Numbered from the stretch's first letter, positions 17,288 through 27,147 are shown. The stretch is 64,000 bases of DNA from Stenotrophomonas tumulicola (GCF_014117215.1 NZ_JACGXS010000002.1:62001-126000); one strand, 5' to 3'. Numbers and translations are program-made. Notes: generated by a model from the letters alone, not told the origin.

Positions 17288-19834
17288 ATGTCGGCTGTAC
17301 CGCACTTCCTGCGAACGTTCCGCGCCCGCCTGCGCGGACTGTCCGCCTTCGCCAACGCGCGCCTGCAGGACGTTGCCCGCCTCAGCGTGGCGGCCAAGAT
17401 CAAGGGCAGCCTGCTGGCCTGCGGGTTGGGGCTGGTGGTCGTGGCGGCCATGTATGGGTGGACCAGCCTGGGCAACGAGCGCGCCGCGCGTACCTTCGCC
17501 GTCCATCAGCAGGGCGCCGGGCTGGCGTCCACGTTGTCGGCCGAGATAGCCGAAGCGCGTCGCCTGCAGACCCAGTATGCACTTGGTTTCGATGCGGCCG
17601 ACCGTACCGCGCTGTTGCAGGCACAGCAGCGACTGCAGTTGACCTTGCAGCGGTTGCGCGCGCTGCCGATGGACGTATCAAGCGGGAAGGCACTGGACCA
17701 GCTTGCCGGGCACGCTGCAGCCTTTGCCGAGGGGATCGCCGGACTGAACGCACGCGTGGATGAGATGGGGCGGGGCGAGGAGGCGTTGTCGACGCAGCTG
17801 GAACGCGCCGCCGAGGTGCTGCAGCAGGCGGTCGGGTCGAGCGGGCGGGTGGAGCTGGCCTTGCACGTGCAGACGATGCGCCGCCAGGAGAGCCTGCTGT
17901 TGTTGACCGGTGACTCTGCCCATGCCGACAGGGCAAGCGAGGAGAAACTGCCATTCGATCTCGCCCTGGCCGGCCTGCCGGATGCGCTGCAGCAGCAGTT
18001 GCGCGGGCTGATGGATGATTACCAGGGCGCGTTGCTGTCGTACACGGCTGCGCGTGTCGGCCTGGACGTGGAGGCGCAGCTGCTGGTCGAGACGGCTGCC
18101 AGCATCGTCCCGGCACTCGGGGCATTCGAACTGGCGCAGGCGGCGAGCCTGGAACAGGCGCGCGCGCGACAGCAGGGCCAGGCGAGGCAGTTGGGTGTGT
18201 TGTTCGCCGTGACGTTGGCGATGGTGGCATTGGTCCTGCTCGGCACCTTGCTGATGGTGCTGCGTGCAGTGCGCCGGCCGATCCAGGACACCCTGCAGTT
18301 CGCGCAGGACATCGCCGAGGACCGGCTCGACAGCGTGTTGCGCATCCACAATCCGCACGATGAGATTGGCCAGCTGGCGCAACGCCTGGGCCATATGCAG
18401 CAACAGCTGCGCATGCGCATCGAGCGCGAACGGGCCGTGGCGCGGGAAAATGCGCGTGCACGCAAGGCATTGGACAGTGCCTCCACGGGTTTGATGGTGA
18501 TGGACCCTGATGGCACCGTGACCCATGCCAATCCCGCGTTGCTGCAGACGCTGGCCAAGGCGATGCAGGAGGTGGTCGGCCAGCCGGCGATGCAGCTGCA
18601 CCCGGCGTTGGCCAAGGTCGATGGCAGCCGCCGCTGCGAGTTCGACATCCATCATGCCGGCACCACCTGGCAACTGGTGACCACGCCGATCTTCGAAGAC
18701 GGGCAATCACTTGGCGAAGTAGTGGAATGGCGCAGCCGCGCGCTGGAAGTGCTGCTGGAAACCGAAGTCGCGGCACTGGTGGACGCCGCGGCCCAGGGCG
18801 ACCTGGGTGGGCGCATACCCTTGGATGGGAAACAGGGATTCGTACATCGGCTGTCGGCCAGCATCAACCACCTGCTGCAGACATTCGAACACAATCTTGG
18901 CGACCTGCAGGCGCTGCTGGCGGCCTTGGCGCGGGGCGACCTGCGCGTGCGCATGGACGGGGACGTGGAAGGCGTCTTCGCGCGCATGCGTGACGATGCC
19001 AATGCCACCGTGGACCAGCTTGCGGGCATCGTGTCGCGCATCCAGCACGCGGCGGGCGCGATCGGCGAGGCGGCCGGCGAGATCAGCATGGGCAGCACGG
19101 ATCTGTCCACGCGCACGGAACTGCAGGCCGCGAACCTGGAGGAAACCGCTGCCTCCATGCATGAACTGACCGATACCGTGTCGCGCAACGCTGAATCGGC
19201 CGGGCAGGCCACGGTGCTGGTGCAGGCCAGCGCCGACGTGGCGCTGCGTGGTGGCGAGGCCGTTGGCCAGGTGAAGCAGTCGATGGACGACATCGCGGCT
19301 GCATCCAGGCGCATCGCTGACATCACCACGCTGATCGACGGCATCGCGTTCCAGACCAATATCCTGGCGCTCAACGCGGCGGTGGAGGCCGCGCGTGCGG
19401 GTGAGCAGGGGCGCAGCTTCGCCGTGGTGGCCGCCGAAGTGCGCCAGCTGGCGCAACGCAGCGCTGATGCGGCCAGGCAGATCAAGGGATTGATCGACGA
19501 TTCGGTGGCGCAGGTAGGGCACGGAACCCGCGCGGTGGGCCAGGCCGGTGCGACGATGGATGAACTGCAGGCCAGCGTGCAGCAGGTGGCGGCGATCATG
19601 CAGCACATCCGCGATGCATCGCTGGAGCAGCGCAAGGGCATCGGTCAGGTCAACCAGGCCATCGTGCAGATGGACGCCAGCACCCAGCAGAATGCGGCGA
19701 TGGTGGAAGAGGCCACCGCCTCGGCACGTGCGATGGAAGTGCAGGCCGATCTGCTGGCCGATGCGGTGGCTGTATTCCAGTTGCGCAGCCACACCCCACC
19801 CGGCCTTCGACAGGCCATGCACACCTCGACGTAG
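17288..19834 (+). CDS. Methyl-accepting chemotaxis protein with PAS domain
   Basis: Transmembrane chemoreceptor that controls CheA through CheW. In the 848-residue protein TM1 is near 39-57, a helical periplasmic sensor spans 60-298, TM2 is 301-327, HAMP is 328-380, and a PAS domain sits at about 393-485 ([17 protein letters not shown]). A second HAMP-like segment follows, then the signalling domain (600-820) with a hairpin tip around 685-715 ([20 protein letters not shown]). No CheR/CheB-docking pentapeptide is seen at the C terminus. Start 17288 has GGAG six bases upstream and lies below a sigma-28 promoter. The ligand is unknown; proximity to the benzoate genes is only suggestive. The stop codon lies in a REP element. 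Confidence 0.93.
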   Translation: MSAVPHFLRTFRARLRGLSAFANARLQDVARLSVAAKIKGSLLACGLGLVVVAAMYGWTSLGNERAARTFAVHQQGAGLASTLSAEIAEARRLQTQYALGFDAADRTALLQAQQRLQLTLQRLRALPMDVSSGKALDQLAGHAAAFAEGIAGLNARVDEMGRGEEALSTQLERAAEVLQQAVGSSGRVELALHVQTMRRQESLLLLTGDSAHADRASEEKLPFDLALAGLPDALQQQLRGLMDDYQGALLSYTAARVGLDVEAQLLVETAASIVPALGAFELAQAASLEQARARQQGQARQLGVLFAVTLAMVALVLLGTLLMVLRAVRRPIQDTLQFAQDIAEDRLDSVLRIHNPHDEIGQLAQRLGHMQQQLRMRIERERAVARENARARKALDSASTGLMVMDPDGTVTHANPALLQTLAKAMQEVVGQPAMQLHPALAKVDGSRRCEFDIHHAGTTWQLVTTPIFEDGQSLGEVVEWRSRALEVLLETEVAALVDAAAQGDLGGRIPLDGKQGFVHRLSASINHLLQTFEHNLGDLQALLAALARGDLRVRMDGDVEGVFARMRDDANATVDQLAGIVSRIQHAAGAIGEAAGEISMGSTDLSTRTELQAANLEETAASMHELTDTVSRNAESAGQATVLVQASADVALRGGEAVGQVKQSMDDIAAASRRIADITTLIDGIAFQTNILALNAAVEAARAGEQGRSFAVVAAEVRQLAQRSADAARQIKGLIDDSVAQVGHGTRAVGQAGATMDELQASVQQVAAIMQHIRDASLEQRKGIGQVNQAIVQMDASTQQNAAMVEEATASARAMEVQADLLADAVAVFQLRSHTPPGLRQAMHTST

Positions 19835-19853
19835 CGCCGGGCCATGCCCGGCG
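19831..19853 (+). repeat. REP element (GTAG/SMAG type) at the chemoreceptor stop
   Basis: GTAG followed by the palindromic core CGCCGGGCCATGCCCGGCG. The TAG of its GTAG head is the stop codon of the chemoreceptor gene. The same layout recurs elsewhere in the window. It probably folds into a hairpin in the transcript 3' end. Confidence 0.85.
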
Positions 19854-19873
19854 GAATGGGGGACGGCGAGCGA

Positions 19874-20635
19874 TCAGATCAGCATGCCGCCTGACGCCTC
19901 CACCCGCTGTGCGTTGATCCAACGCGTAGTCGGTGAGAGCAGTGCCACCACGGCCGGGCCGATGTCGTCAGGCTGGCCTGCACGGCCCAGCGCGGTGATC
20001 GATGCCACCATGCTGTTGGTCGCGTCGTCGTCGCGTACACGACCGCCGCCGAAATCGGTCTCGATGGCGCCCGGTGCCAGCGTGTTCGCGCTGATGCCGC
20101 GCGCACCCAGTTCTTTGGCCAGGTAGCGGGTGAACACCTCGATGCCGCCCTTCATCATCGCGTAGGCCGAGCTGCCCGGCAGCGAGAAGCGTGCCAGTCC
20201 GCTGGAGATGTTGACGATGCGGCTGCCATCGGCGAGCAGCGGCAGCAGCGCCTGGGTCAGGAAGTAGGGACCTTTCAGGTGGACGTTGACCAGATGGTCG
20301 AACGATGCCGGCGTGGTATCGGCGATCAGCGCGTAATGGGCATCACCGGCATTGTTCACCAGCCCATCCAGCGAATCGCGCTGCCACTGGCCAAGTTGAT
20401 CGCGCAGGCGATCGGCGAAGCCGGCAAAGGATCCGCTATCGGCGACGTCCAGCGACAAGGCGGCCGCGCGTCGGCCCAGGCCTTCGATCTGGGCGACCAC
20501 CGCCTCGGCCGCCTCGGCCTGGCTGCGGTAGGTCAGCACGATATCGGCGCCATCGGCGGCCAGTGCGAGCGCGGCATTGCGGCCAAGGCCACGGCTGCCG
20601 CCGGTGATCAGTACGGTGCGGGAAGAAGCGTTCAT
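19874..20635 (-). CDS. SDR-family oxidoreductase
   Basis: Short-chain dehydrogenase of 253 residues with an NAD(P)-binding TGGSRGLGR loop near the N terminus, NNAG, a catalytic serine in NISSG and an YAMMK tyrosine-lysine pair. The substrate is not evident. The gene is transcribed away from a LysR regulator 108 bp off, a classic regulator/target layout. The start at 20635 has GGAG upstream; an extension to 20671 would add 12 residues that lack a ribosome-binding site. Confidence 0.85.
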   Translation of the reverse strand: MNASSRTVLITGGSRGLGRNAALALAADGADIVLTYRSQAEAAEAVVAQIEGLGRRAAALSLDVADSGSFAGFADRLRDQLGQWQRDSLDGLVNNAGDAHYALIADTTPASFDHLVNVHLKGPYFLTQALLPLLADGSRIVNISSGLARFSLPGSSAYAMMKGGIEVFTRYLAKELGARGISANTLAPGAIETDFGGGRVRDDDATNSMVASITALGRAGQPDDIGPAVVALLSPTTRWINAQRVEASGGMLI

Positions 20636-20743
20636 GACAGGCTCCGGTGCGGGATGGGATCGACGGAACACAGGCTATTGGACTTGTGATGGCGCATAAA
20701 CTGCGCGATTCTGATTTGACTGTTCAATTTAAAACGACAATCC

Positions 20744-21649
20744 ATGGATAGCCTGGAACAGCTGCGCACCTTCCTGCATGTGGCCGAGCGCGGTTCGTTC
20801 ACCCGTGCCGCCGACAGCCTGGGCCTGCCGAAGGCCAGCGTGTCGCTGGCAGTGCAGCGTCTGGAGACGGCGATGGGCACCCAGCTGCTGCACCGGACCA
20901 CGCGCCGGGTGCAGCTTACCGCCGACGGTGAACAGCTGTTCCAGCGCGCGCGCGACCTGCTGGACGACGTGGAAGAGTTGCAGGGCATGTTCCGTCGCGA
21001 TATCGCGCAGCTGCGCGGGCGGCTGCGCGTGGACATGTCCAGCGGACTCGCCCGTTTCCTGGTGATGCCGCGACTACCGGATTTCCTGCAACGGCATCCG
21101 GGACTGGAGATCGAAATCAGTGGTACCGACCGCCGCGTCGACCTGGTACGCGAAGGGTTCGACTGCGTGCTGCGGGTCGGAGCGCTGGATGACAACACGC
21201 TGGTGGCGCGGCCGCTGGGCAGCATGCCGGTGGTGAACTGCGCGAGCCCGGCCTACCTGGCGGCGCATGGCACGCCGCATGCGCTGGAGGACCTGCATGC
21301 GCACCGGCTGGTGCACTACGTCAGCACCCTGGGCCAGCGATCCTCGGGCTTTGAATATTTCGATGGCGAGCAATACCGCACGTTGCCGATGAGCGGCGCG
21401 GTGACGGTCAACAGCGGGGATGGCTACAACGCCGCGGCGCTGGCGGGCCTGGGCATCATCCAGGTACCGCAGCTGGGCGTGCGGCAGGCACTACAGGAGG
21501 GCCTGCTGGTGGAGGTGCTGCCGCAGCTGCCGGCCGAGCCGATGCCGGTGACCTTGTTGTATGCGCAGCGCCGGCATCTTCCGGCGCGCGTGCGTGTGTT
21601 CATGGATTGGGTCGCGGCGTTGCTGCAGCCCTACCTGATCGTCCGGTGA
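20744..21649 (+). CDS. LysR-family transcriptional regulator
   Basis: DNA-binding regulator of 301 residues: N-terminal winged HTH (about 1-60; AERGSFTRAADSLGLPKASVS) and a periplasmic-binding-protein-like effector domain (about 90-295). The divergent SDR gene is the likely target. The intergenic region is AT-rich close to this start and contains TTGA-CTGT-TCAA (20715-20726), a small dyad that could be part of its operator. The effector is unknown. Confidence 0.88.
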   Translation: MDSLEQLRTFLHVAERGSFTRAADSLGLPKASVSLAVQRLETAMGTQLLHRTTRRVQLTADGEQLFQRARDLLDDVEELQGMFRRDIAQLRGRLRVDMSSGLARFLVMPRLPDFLQRHPGLEIEISGTDRRVDLVREGFDCVLRVGALDDNTLVARPLGSMPVVNCASPAYLAAHGTPHALEDLHAHRLVHYVSTLGQRSSGFEYFDGEQYRTLPMSGAVTVNSGDGYNAAALAGLGIIQVPQLGVRQALQEGLLVEVLPQLPAEPMPVTLLYAQRRHLPARVRVFMDWVAALLQPYLIVR

Positions 21650-21683
21650 TCAGGGCGCAACGGCAGCGCGGCATGGCCTTGCC

Positions 21684-22241
21684 CTACCGGGCCCAGCCTT
21701 CGATCTCGCCGTGTTCGAACGGACCCAGCTTGCGTCGCACGATGCGTCCCTGCGCATCCACCAGCACGCTATAGGGCAGCAGGCCCTGGGCGTTGCCAAG
21801 ACGCACGCTGGCATCGGCCGGGCCGGGCGTTTCCAGCACGATGGGATAGTCCACCGGCACCCGTTGCAGGAAATCGCGAACGCCGTCGGGCGTATCCAGC
21901 GCCAGCCCCAGCACCTGTACGCCGGTGTCTCCCTGCGCGGCCGCATAGCGCGAAAGCTCCGGCATTTCCTCCACGCACGGGCCGCACCAGCTGGCCCATA
22001 CATTGACCAACAAAGGACGGCCTTTGAACCGTTGCAGGTCCACCGGTGCGCCGGACAGGTCCGGCAACACCAGGGCGGGCATCAGGTCACCGATGCCGGC
22101 GACATCGACCACCGGACGTGGCGGCGGCGTGGCCGAGCCGGCCGACGGCGCCGGCACGGGCTCCAGCCGGTGGCCGGCCCACAGGCCCAGCCCCCCGGCC
22201 AGTACCGCGACCCACAGCAACGCGGGCCGCAGCCGCTTCAC
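21684..22241 (-). CDS. TlpA-like periplasmic thiol-disulfide protein
   Basis: A 185-residue protein with an N-terminal membrane anchor or signal (residues 5-24), a proline-rich linker, and a thioredoxin-like domain with the active site WCGPC in VWASWCGPCVEEMP. Probably accepts electrons from the neighbouring DsbD and reduces periplasmic disulfides, for example in cytochrome c or metal-site assembly. Its ATG overlaps the dsbD stop (ATGA), so the two are co-translated. Confidence 0.88.
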   Translation of the reverse strand: MKRLRPALLWVAVLAGGLGLWAGHRLEPVPAPSAGSATPPPRPVVDVAGIGDLMPALVLPDLSGAPVDLQRFKGRPLLVNVWASWCGPCVEEMPELSRYAAAQGDTGVQVLGLALDTPDGVRDFLQRVPVDYPIVLETPGPADASVRLGNAQGLLPYSVLVDAQGRIVRRKLGPFEHGEIEGWAR

Positions 22242-24661
22242 CGCGCGGTGCGCAACAGGGCTTCCTCGACCAGTGCCTGGGTCAGCACCGTGGGCAGCAC
22301 GGTCGGCGGTGCGCCGGGGCCATACACGACGTACAGCGGCACGCCGACGGCCTTGTGTTCATCCAGGAATGCGGTGATCTGCGGGTCCACGTTGGTGTAG
22401 TCGCCGCGCATGTAGACCGCGTTGGTCCGCCGCAGCAGGTCCTGGAACGCCGGGCGTGACATCACCGCGCGTTCGTTGGCCTTGCAGGTCACGCACCAGT
22501 CGGCGGTCATGTTGACGAACACCACGCGGTTGTCGGCACGCAGGCGGTCGAGCATTTCCGGCGAATACGCCACCACGTTCTCGCTGGCGGATTGTGCCGC
22601 GGGAGCCGGCGCCACCAGGCGGCTGACACCCCACGCCGGCACCAGCGCGGCGAGGATGACCAGCGTGGCCAGCAGCCCACCGATACGCTGGCTGCGCCAA
22701 CGGCTGCGTTCGAACCACCACAGGCCCAGCGCCAGCACCACCAGGCCACCCAGCACGAGCGCCATGGCGTCGACGCCACGCTGTTTGCCCAGCACCCACA
22801 GCAGCCACAGCGCGGTGGCGTACATCGGGAACGCCAGCACGTGCTTCAGGGTTTCCATCCAGGCGCCGGGGCGCGGCAGGCGACGGGCCAGCGAGGGCAC
22901 GAAACCGACCAGCAGGAACGGCAGCGCCAGCCCCAGGCCCAGCATCAGGAACACCAGCATCGACTGCAGTGCGGGTGCGGCGAACGCATAGGCCAGCGCC
23001 GGCCCCATGAACGGTGCCACGCACGGGCTGGCGACCACGCAGGCCAGCACGCCGGTGGAGAAATCGCCGACCGGACCGCTGCGTGCGGCCAGCGACTGGC
23101 CCACGTTGCCAATGCTGCCGCCCAGGGTGAACACCCCGGACAGGCTCAGGCCGACGGCGAACATGAGATACACCAGCGTGGCGATGAACCACGGATGCTG
23201 CAGCTGGAAGCCCCAGCCTGCCGCCTGGCCGGCCGCACGCAGCGCCAGCACCAGCCCGCCGATGACGGCGAAGGCGACCAGTACGCCGGCGGTGTACCAG
23301 AGCGCGTGCGAGCGCGCACGCTGGCGGCTTTCACCGCTCTGCGCCAGCCCCAGCACCTTCAGTGAAAGTATCGGCAGCACGCATGGCATCAGGTTCAACA
23401 CCAGCCCGCCTGCCAGTGCCAGCAACAGCACGAACAACAGGCCCTTGGCGCTGGCGGCGGACTCCGGCGGACGCGTGCGCTGGGCATTGCCGGCGCTGGC
23501 GTCCGGGCTGGCCACGGGCGTGCCGTCGGAATCCACCGAGGCAGTGCCTTCCGCAGCAAGGGTGTCCCCTGGTGCGTCGGGAATGGTTGGCAGCAGGCGA
23601 CGGTTGTCCGGCACCTCCGGATCGCTGTCGTCGGTGCGCTGCGCGGTACTGGGCAACGCAGCGCGCAGTTCGCTGCTGGCTGCCGTGCCGGCCGTCGTGG
23701 CATCGGCTTTGGCATCCACCTTGCCGGCCGGGATGGCAAGCTTTACCCGGCGGGTCATCGGCGGGTAGCAGATGCCATCGCTCTGGCAGCCCTGGAAGGT
23801 GGCCACCAGGGTGGCGTCGACCGCTTCGGCGCGGCTGCGCTGCAGCGGCAGCACCACGTCGGTCTGGTCGAAGAACACCGCCACGTCACCGAAGTGTTCG
23901 TCGCGATGGGAACGGGCGGCCGGCCAGCGCAGCGGCTGCATGCGGATGCCGTTGGCGCCTTCCAGCTTCAATGAGGTGCGGTCGCGGTAAAGGTAATAGC
24001 CCTTGGCCGGCGTGAAGCGCAGCAGCACGGCGTTGCCGTCATCGACGATGGCCTCGAAGCCGAACGCTTTTTCCGACGGCAGTGGCAGGGCCTGCGCCGC
24101 CGCAGCGGTACCCGGCAGGCGCAGCCCGCCACCGCCGGCTGCGCCGAGCGGGTTGCTGAAAGGAGAGCTGGCGTCGCCTGTGGCGGCCGGCAGGGCGGCA
24201 TCGGCCGCACCGCTACCGGGCAGCTTCACCTGGATCACGCGCTTCTGCGGCGGGTAGCACACGCCGGCATCGGCGCAGCCCTGGAAGCGTACTTCCAGGC
24301 TGATCGTCCCGGCATCGGCCGCCGGCGTGCCGGGCAGCGTGGCCTGCAGGCGCTGGCGGTAGGTTTCCACCTCGCCGAAGAAATCATCGTGGTGCCGGTC
24401 GCCGGCCGGCATCTTCAGCGCGCCGGCGTTGAACGCGGGGTCGGCCTTGACGCTGGTGCGATGCCGATACAGGTAATAGCCCGGGGCTATTTCCCACTGC
24501 AGTTGTATCTGGTCGCGCTGCGTGGCCGTGGCGCTCAGCGCGAACGCTTCATCGACCGGCAGCAGGTCCTTCTCGCTCAGCGCCCACGCTGGCAGGGACA
24601 GCAGCAACAGTACACATAGCGATACGCATCGGCGGGACATCGCCATCAATCCTGACTTCAT
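22238..24661 (-). CDS. dsbD: Thiol:disulfide interchange protein DsbD with duplicated alpha domain
   Basis: Inner-membrane reductant conduit passing electrons from cytoplasmic thioredoxin to the periplasm. The 807-residue protein has a signal peptide (ending AWA), then two tandem DsbD-alpha-like domains: each has a GYYLYR strand and a Cys-pair motif (CADAGVCYPP, CQSDGICYPP). The membrane domain follows with MPCVLPILSLK and ACVVASPCVAPFMG cysteines, and the C-terminal thioredoxin domain has DWCVTCK. E. coli DsbD (about 565 residues) has one alpha domain. Start 24661 is in a TGATG overlap with cutA. Confidence 0.92.
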   Translation of the reverse strand: MKSGLMAMSRRCVSLCVLLLLSLPAWALSEKDLLPVDEAFALSATATQRDQIQLQWEIAPGYYLYRHRTSVKADPAFNAGALKMPAGDRHHDDFFGEVETYRQRLQATLPGTPAADAGTISLEVRFQGCADAGVCYPPQKRVIQVKLPGSGAADAALPAATGDASSPFSNPLGAAGGGGLRLPGTAAAAQALPLPSEKAFGFEAIVDDGNAVLLRFTPAKGYYLYRDRTSLKLEGANGIRMQPLRWPAARSHRDEHFGDVAVFFDQTDVVLPLQRSRAEAVDATLVATFQGCQSDGICYPPMTRRVKLAIPAGKVDAKADATTAGTAASSELRAALPSTAQRTDDSDPEVPDNRRLLPTIPDAPGDTLAAEGTASVDSDGTPVASPDASAGNAQRTRPPESAASAKGLLFVLLLALAGGLVLNLMPCVLPILSLKVLGLAQSGESRQRARSHALWYTAGVLVAFAVIGGLVLALRAAGQAAGWGFQLQHPWFIATLVYLMFAVGLSLSGVFTLGGSIGNVGQSLAARSGPVGDFSTGVLACVVASPCVAPFMGPALAYAFAAPALQSMLVFLMLGLGLALPFLLVGFVPSLARRLPRPGAWMETLKHVLAFPMYATALWLLWVLGKQRGVDAMALVLGGLVVLALGLWWFERSRWRSQRIGGLLATLVILAALVPAWGVSRLVAPAPAAQSASENVVAYSPEMLDRLRADNRVVFVNMTADWCVTCKANERAVMSRPAFQDLLRRTNAVYMRGDYTNVDPQITAFLDEHKAVGVPLYVVYGPGAPPTVLPTVLTQALVEEALLRTAR

Positions 24662-24999
24662 CAATCGTGTTCCTCGCGGGTCTGGGCCCGGATCCAATCC
24701 AGATAAGCCGGAAGACCGGCCCGTGTTTCGACCGCGATGCATTCCGGGAGTTCATACGGATGCAGTTCGATCAGTCGCGCCATGGCGGCCTCGATCCGGC
24801 TGGCCGTGGTCTTTACCAGCAGCTGCAGCTCGGTGTCGGTAGTCACCTCGCCCTGCCAGCGATAGGTCGAATGCGCACCGTCCAGCCGGGTGACGCAGGC
24901 AGCCAGGCGTTCGCCGACAAGGGCATGCGCGATGCGTTCGGCGCTGGCCGGATCGGGACAGGTGGTGAACAGCAGCAGGACGGGGTCGGCGGGTGACAT
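24661..24999 (-). CDS. cutA: Divalent-cation tolerance protein CutA
   Basis: Small trimeric protein linked by family to copper tolerance and often found next to dsbD. The 112-residue product matches the family length and has the LLLFTTCPD first strand, RLAACVTR, YRWQGEV and ELPECIAV motifs. The start at 24999 gives the standard N terminus; a longer reading from 25056 adds 19 low-complexity residues. First gene of the cutA-dsbD-tlpA run. Confidence 0.92.
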   Translation of the reverse strand: MSPADPVLLLFTTCPDPASAERIAHALVGERLAACVTRLDGAHSTYRWQGEVTTDTELQLLVKTTASRIEAAMARLIELHPYELPECIAVETRAGLPAYLDWIRAQTREEHD

Positions 25000-25015
25000 C
25001 ACCGCCGAGTATAGG

Positions 25016-25047
25016 GCCCCGGCCCGGGCAGGGGGCCGGGCCGGGGC
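25016..25047 (-). terminator. GC-rich hairpin after the secreted nuclease gene
   Basis: A perfect 10-bp all-GC inverted repeat (GCCCCGGCCC / GGGCCGGGGC) with a 12-base loop lies between the nuclease stop and the cutA start. There is no U-tract, so intrinsic termination is uncertain. Confidence 0.45.
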
Positions 25048-25068
25048 ATCAGACAAATCGGAAAAACG

Positions 25069-26874
25069 TCAGTTGGCCAGCTGGCAACTGCTCGGCTGGG
25101 TGGAGGTGAACAATGCCGGGGTTGCCCACTCCGGGTGGTCGATGAACGGGTTGCGGTTGCCCTGGAAACTGTAGACAACTTCGTTGCGGGCACGTTCTGC
25201 GTCGTTCGGCGGGTCGGCCAGGTGCCAATCCATCAGCGTGGACAGCAGGCCCATGTAGGCGGGCGAGCTGCTGGTCTTGACGATCTTGTTGCGGTCGTCG
25301 GTGAGTTCCAGGTCCGGTTCGGACTGCCCGGTGGCTGCATCCTTGCCGCCTTCATAACGAATGGCCATGTACATCACCGCACGCGCCATGTCGCCCTTGC
25401 GCTGGCCCCAGACTTCGAACGTGCCCTGGTTGCCGTCCGGCGTACGCACCCAGTTCGAATTGCCTGGATAGGCGCCACTGCCGCCGCCCTGGCCATTGTT
25501 CGATTCGGTGGCGCGCTCGCCGCAGTTGCTGTCGCACTTTGCGAACGGCTTGTTGCCGCGGTCCGCATTCCACTGCGTGTCGGTCAGGTACAGCATGTGC
25601 GTGTCGGTATACGGTGCGTACGGCAGGCCCTTGTCGCCGGTGGTGCTGGCAAAGCCCAGCGAGTTCGGCCAGGTGTGCTCGCGGTTGTAGGTCAGCCCGC
25701 TGCCGGTGCCGGCACGGCTGCTGACCTTGGTGTAGCTGCGGTTGCGGTAGGCATCCAGGATGCTGCCGCTGTCGTTGGGATCCTCGTCGGCGATCTCCAG
25801 GATGGTCCAGGTGCTGGTGCCCGATCCGCTGTATGGATAAGCGGTGTGGCCCTTGATGGTTTCGTGCAGGGAACAGCGCAGCTGGCTGGGGCTGGAGGTG
25901 TTGACCCGCGCGTAGTAGTCGCCGGGGTTGCCGGGATTGCCCGGATCCGGATCGGGGTCGGGGTTGCCGGTGCTGCTGGCCACGGTGAAGGCGATGCGCG
26001 AATCAGCCGCCGGGCGTGCACCCTGGCTGTCGCTGATGCGGCTGGCGCGGATGTCGAAACGGCAGGCTTCGCCGGCCACCAGCGCGGTGTTGGTGGAAAT
26101 CTTCAGCGTGCGTCCGCTGCCCGGGTAGCTGAGTGGCACGCTGCCGGACTGGCCGCAGCTGAGCGCGAAGGCGCCGCTGGCCAGGGTGACGTTCTCGCTG
26201 AATGCCACTTCCAGGTCGCCGGCGGCGGGGAAGGTGCTGCTGCCCTGCGCAGGCACGGTGGTGGACACCGATGGCGGGGTGTTCGGGCCCGGGGTGCCGG
26301 GGTTGCCGCTGAACGCCTGGCCGTTGTTGCAGGCACCGAAGGTCTGCGCGGCCGACTCGGCCCAGGTGAAATGGACGTACTGGCTGCCGTTGCCGGTCAG
26401 CTGCAGCGAGGTGCCGGGCGTGGTGCTGTTGCTCTCGGCGACCGGGATGTTCTGGCTGGTCATGCCGGCGGCGGGGCCGCTGGCAGCGGTGATGGTGCCC
26501 TCGTAACTGAGGAACTGGACCACCGCACCGCTGGCATCGACCAGTGCGATGCCGTCGTTGGAGCCGTTCTGCAGGCCATTGGTCGGATAGCTGACCACCG
26601 CGACCGTGGCGCTGCCGCAGGAGGCCGGGCTGCCGGCGGGCACCGCATTGTCGGCATACACGCTGGCCGCCGACGGGGTGCTGCCGTTGTACAGGTACAG
26701 CCGGTAGCCGGACAGGTCCTCGCCAGCGGTGGCAACGACCTCGATCGCTTCCCCGGTATCCCCGGCCGGCGTGCTGTCGTCGTAATGCAGTTCGTTGATG
26801 AAGACCTCGGCCTGGACAGGCGAGGTGGCCAGTGCCAGCAGGCAGGCGGCGGCAAGCGGTGACAGCAGTCGCAT
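25069..26874 (-). CDS. Secreted nuclease: lamin-tail, Ig-like and endonuclease I domains
   Basis: Probable extracellular DNase/RNase for nutrient or biofilm DNA. The 601-residue protein has a signal peptide (1-22, ending VQA), a lamin-tail-like domain (about 23-190, VFINELHYDD), an SbsA/Big_5-like Ig domain (about 200-300), a Pro/Asp/Gly linker (302-319) and a C-terminal endonuclease I domain. The last carries YNREHTWP (396-403, H400), THMLYLTD and NRNPFIDHPEW near 573-583. The start is ATG 26874 with AAAGGAG six bases upstream. Transcribed towards cutA across a GC-rich hairpin. Confidence 0.9.
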   Translation of the reverse strand: MRLLSPLAAACLLALATSPVQAEVFINELHYDDSTPAGDTGEAIEVVATAGEDLSGYRLYLYNGSTPSAASVYADNAVPAGSPASCGSATVAVVSYPTNGLQNGSNDGIALVDASGAVVQFLSYEGTITAASGPAAGMTSQNIPVAESNSTTPGTSLQLTGNGSQYVHFTWAESAAQTFGACNNGQAFSGNPGTPGPNTPPSVSTTVPAQGSSTFPAAGDLEVAFSENVTLASGAFALSCGQSGSVPLSYPGSGRTLKISTNTALVAGEACRFDIRASRISDSQGARPAADSRIAFTVASSTGNPDPDPDPGNPGNPGDYYARVNTSSPSQLRCSLHETIKGHTAYPYSGSGTSTWTILEIADEDPNDSGSILDAYRNRSYTKVSSRAGTGSGLTYNREHTWPNSLGFASTTGDKGLPYAPYTDTHMLYLTDTQWNADRGNKPFAKCDSNCGERATESNNGQGGGSGAYPGNSNWVRTPDGNQGTFEVWGQRKGDMARAVMYMAIRYEGGKDAATGQSEPDLELTDDRNKIVKTSSSPAYMGLLSTLMDWHLADPPNDAERARNEVVYSFQGNRNPFIDHPEWATPALFTSTQPSSCQLAN

Positions 26875-27005
26875 CGACAACTCCTTTCCTTGTGAGCGGA
26901 TCCCCAGACGGGAATCTAAGCCGATGGCGTGACAGTTCTGTCGTAAGTGGCCCGCTGGACGCGCAAGGCGTGATCGCGGTCACCAAAAGATTTTTGCGGC
27001 TGGGC

Positions 27006-27033
27006 CTTGAAAGGCCATGACCGGGCTCCATCT
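27006..27033 (+). promoter_or_regulatory. Heat-shock sigma-32 promoter of groESL
   Basis: CTTGAAA, a 13-base spacer and CTCCATCT match the sigma-32 consensus (CTTGAAA / CCCCATNT), about 115 bp before the groES start. Transcription would begin near 27040, so the CIRCE dyad lies in the transcribed leader. Confidence 0.8.
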
Positions 27034-27074
27034 CTGCTCTGTCCCGCATCTGTCGGGTTTTTTCACGAGCGGTT

Positions 27075-27101
27075 CTGGCAGTCACCCGGGGTGAGTGCTA
27101 A
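27075..27101. promoter_or_regulatory. Imperfect CIRCE (HrcA operator)
   Basis: The right half GAGTGCTAA is perfect; nine bases to the left, CTGGCAGTC matches TTAGCACTC at six of nine positions, with the exact N9 spacer of CIRCE. Dual sigma-32 and HrcA control of groESL is established in Xanthomonas. The degenerate left half suggests weaker repression. Confidence 0.75.
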
Positions 27102-27147
27102 AATCGCCGGACTTTTTCAGCACAATCAATCACTTGAGAGGTCTCAC

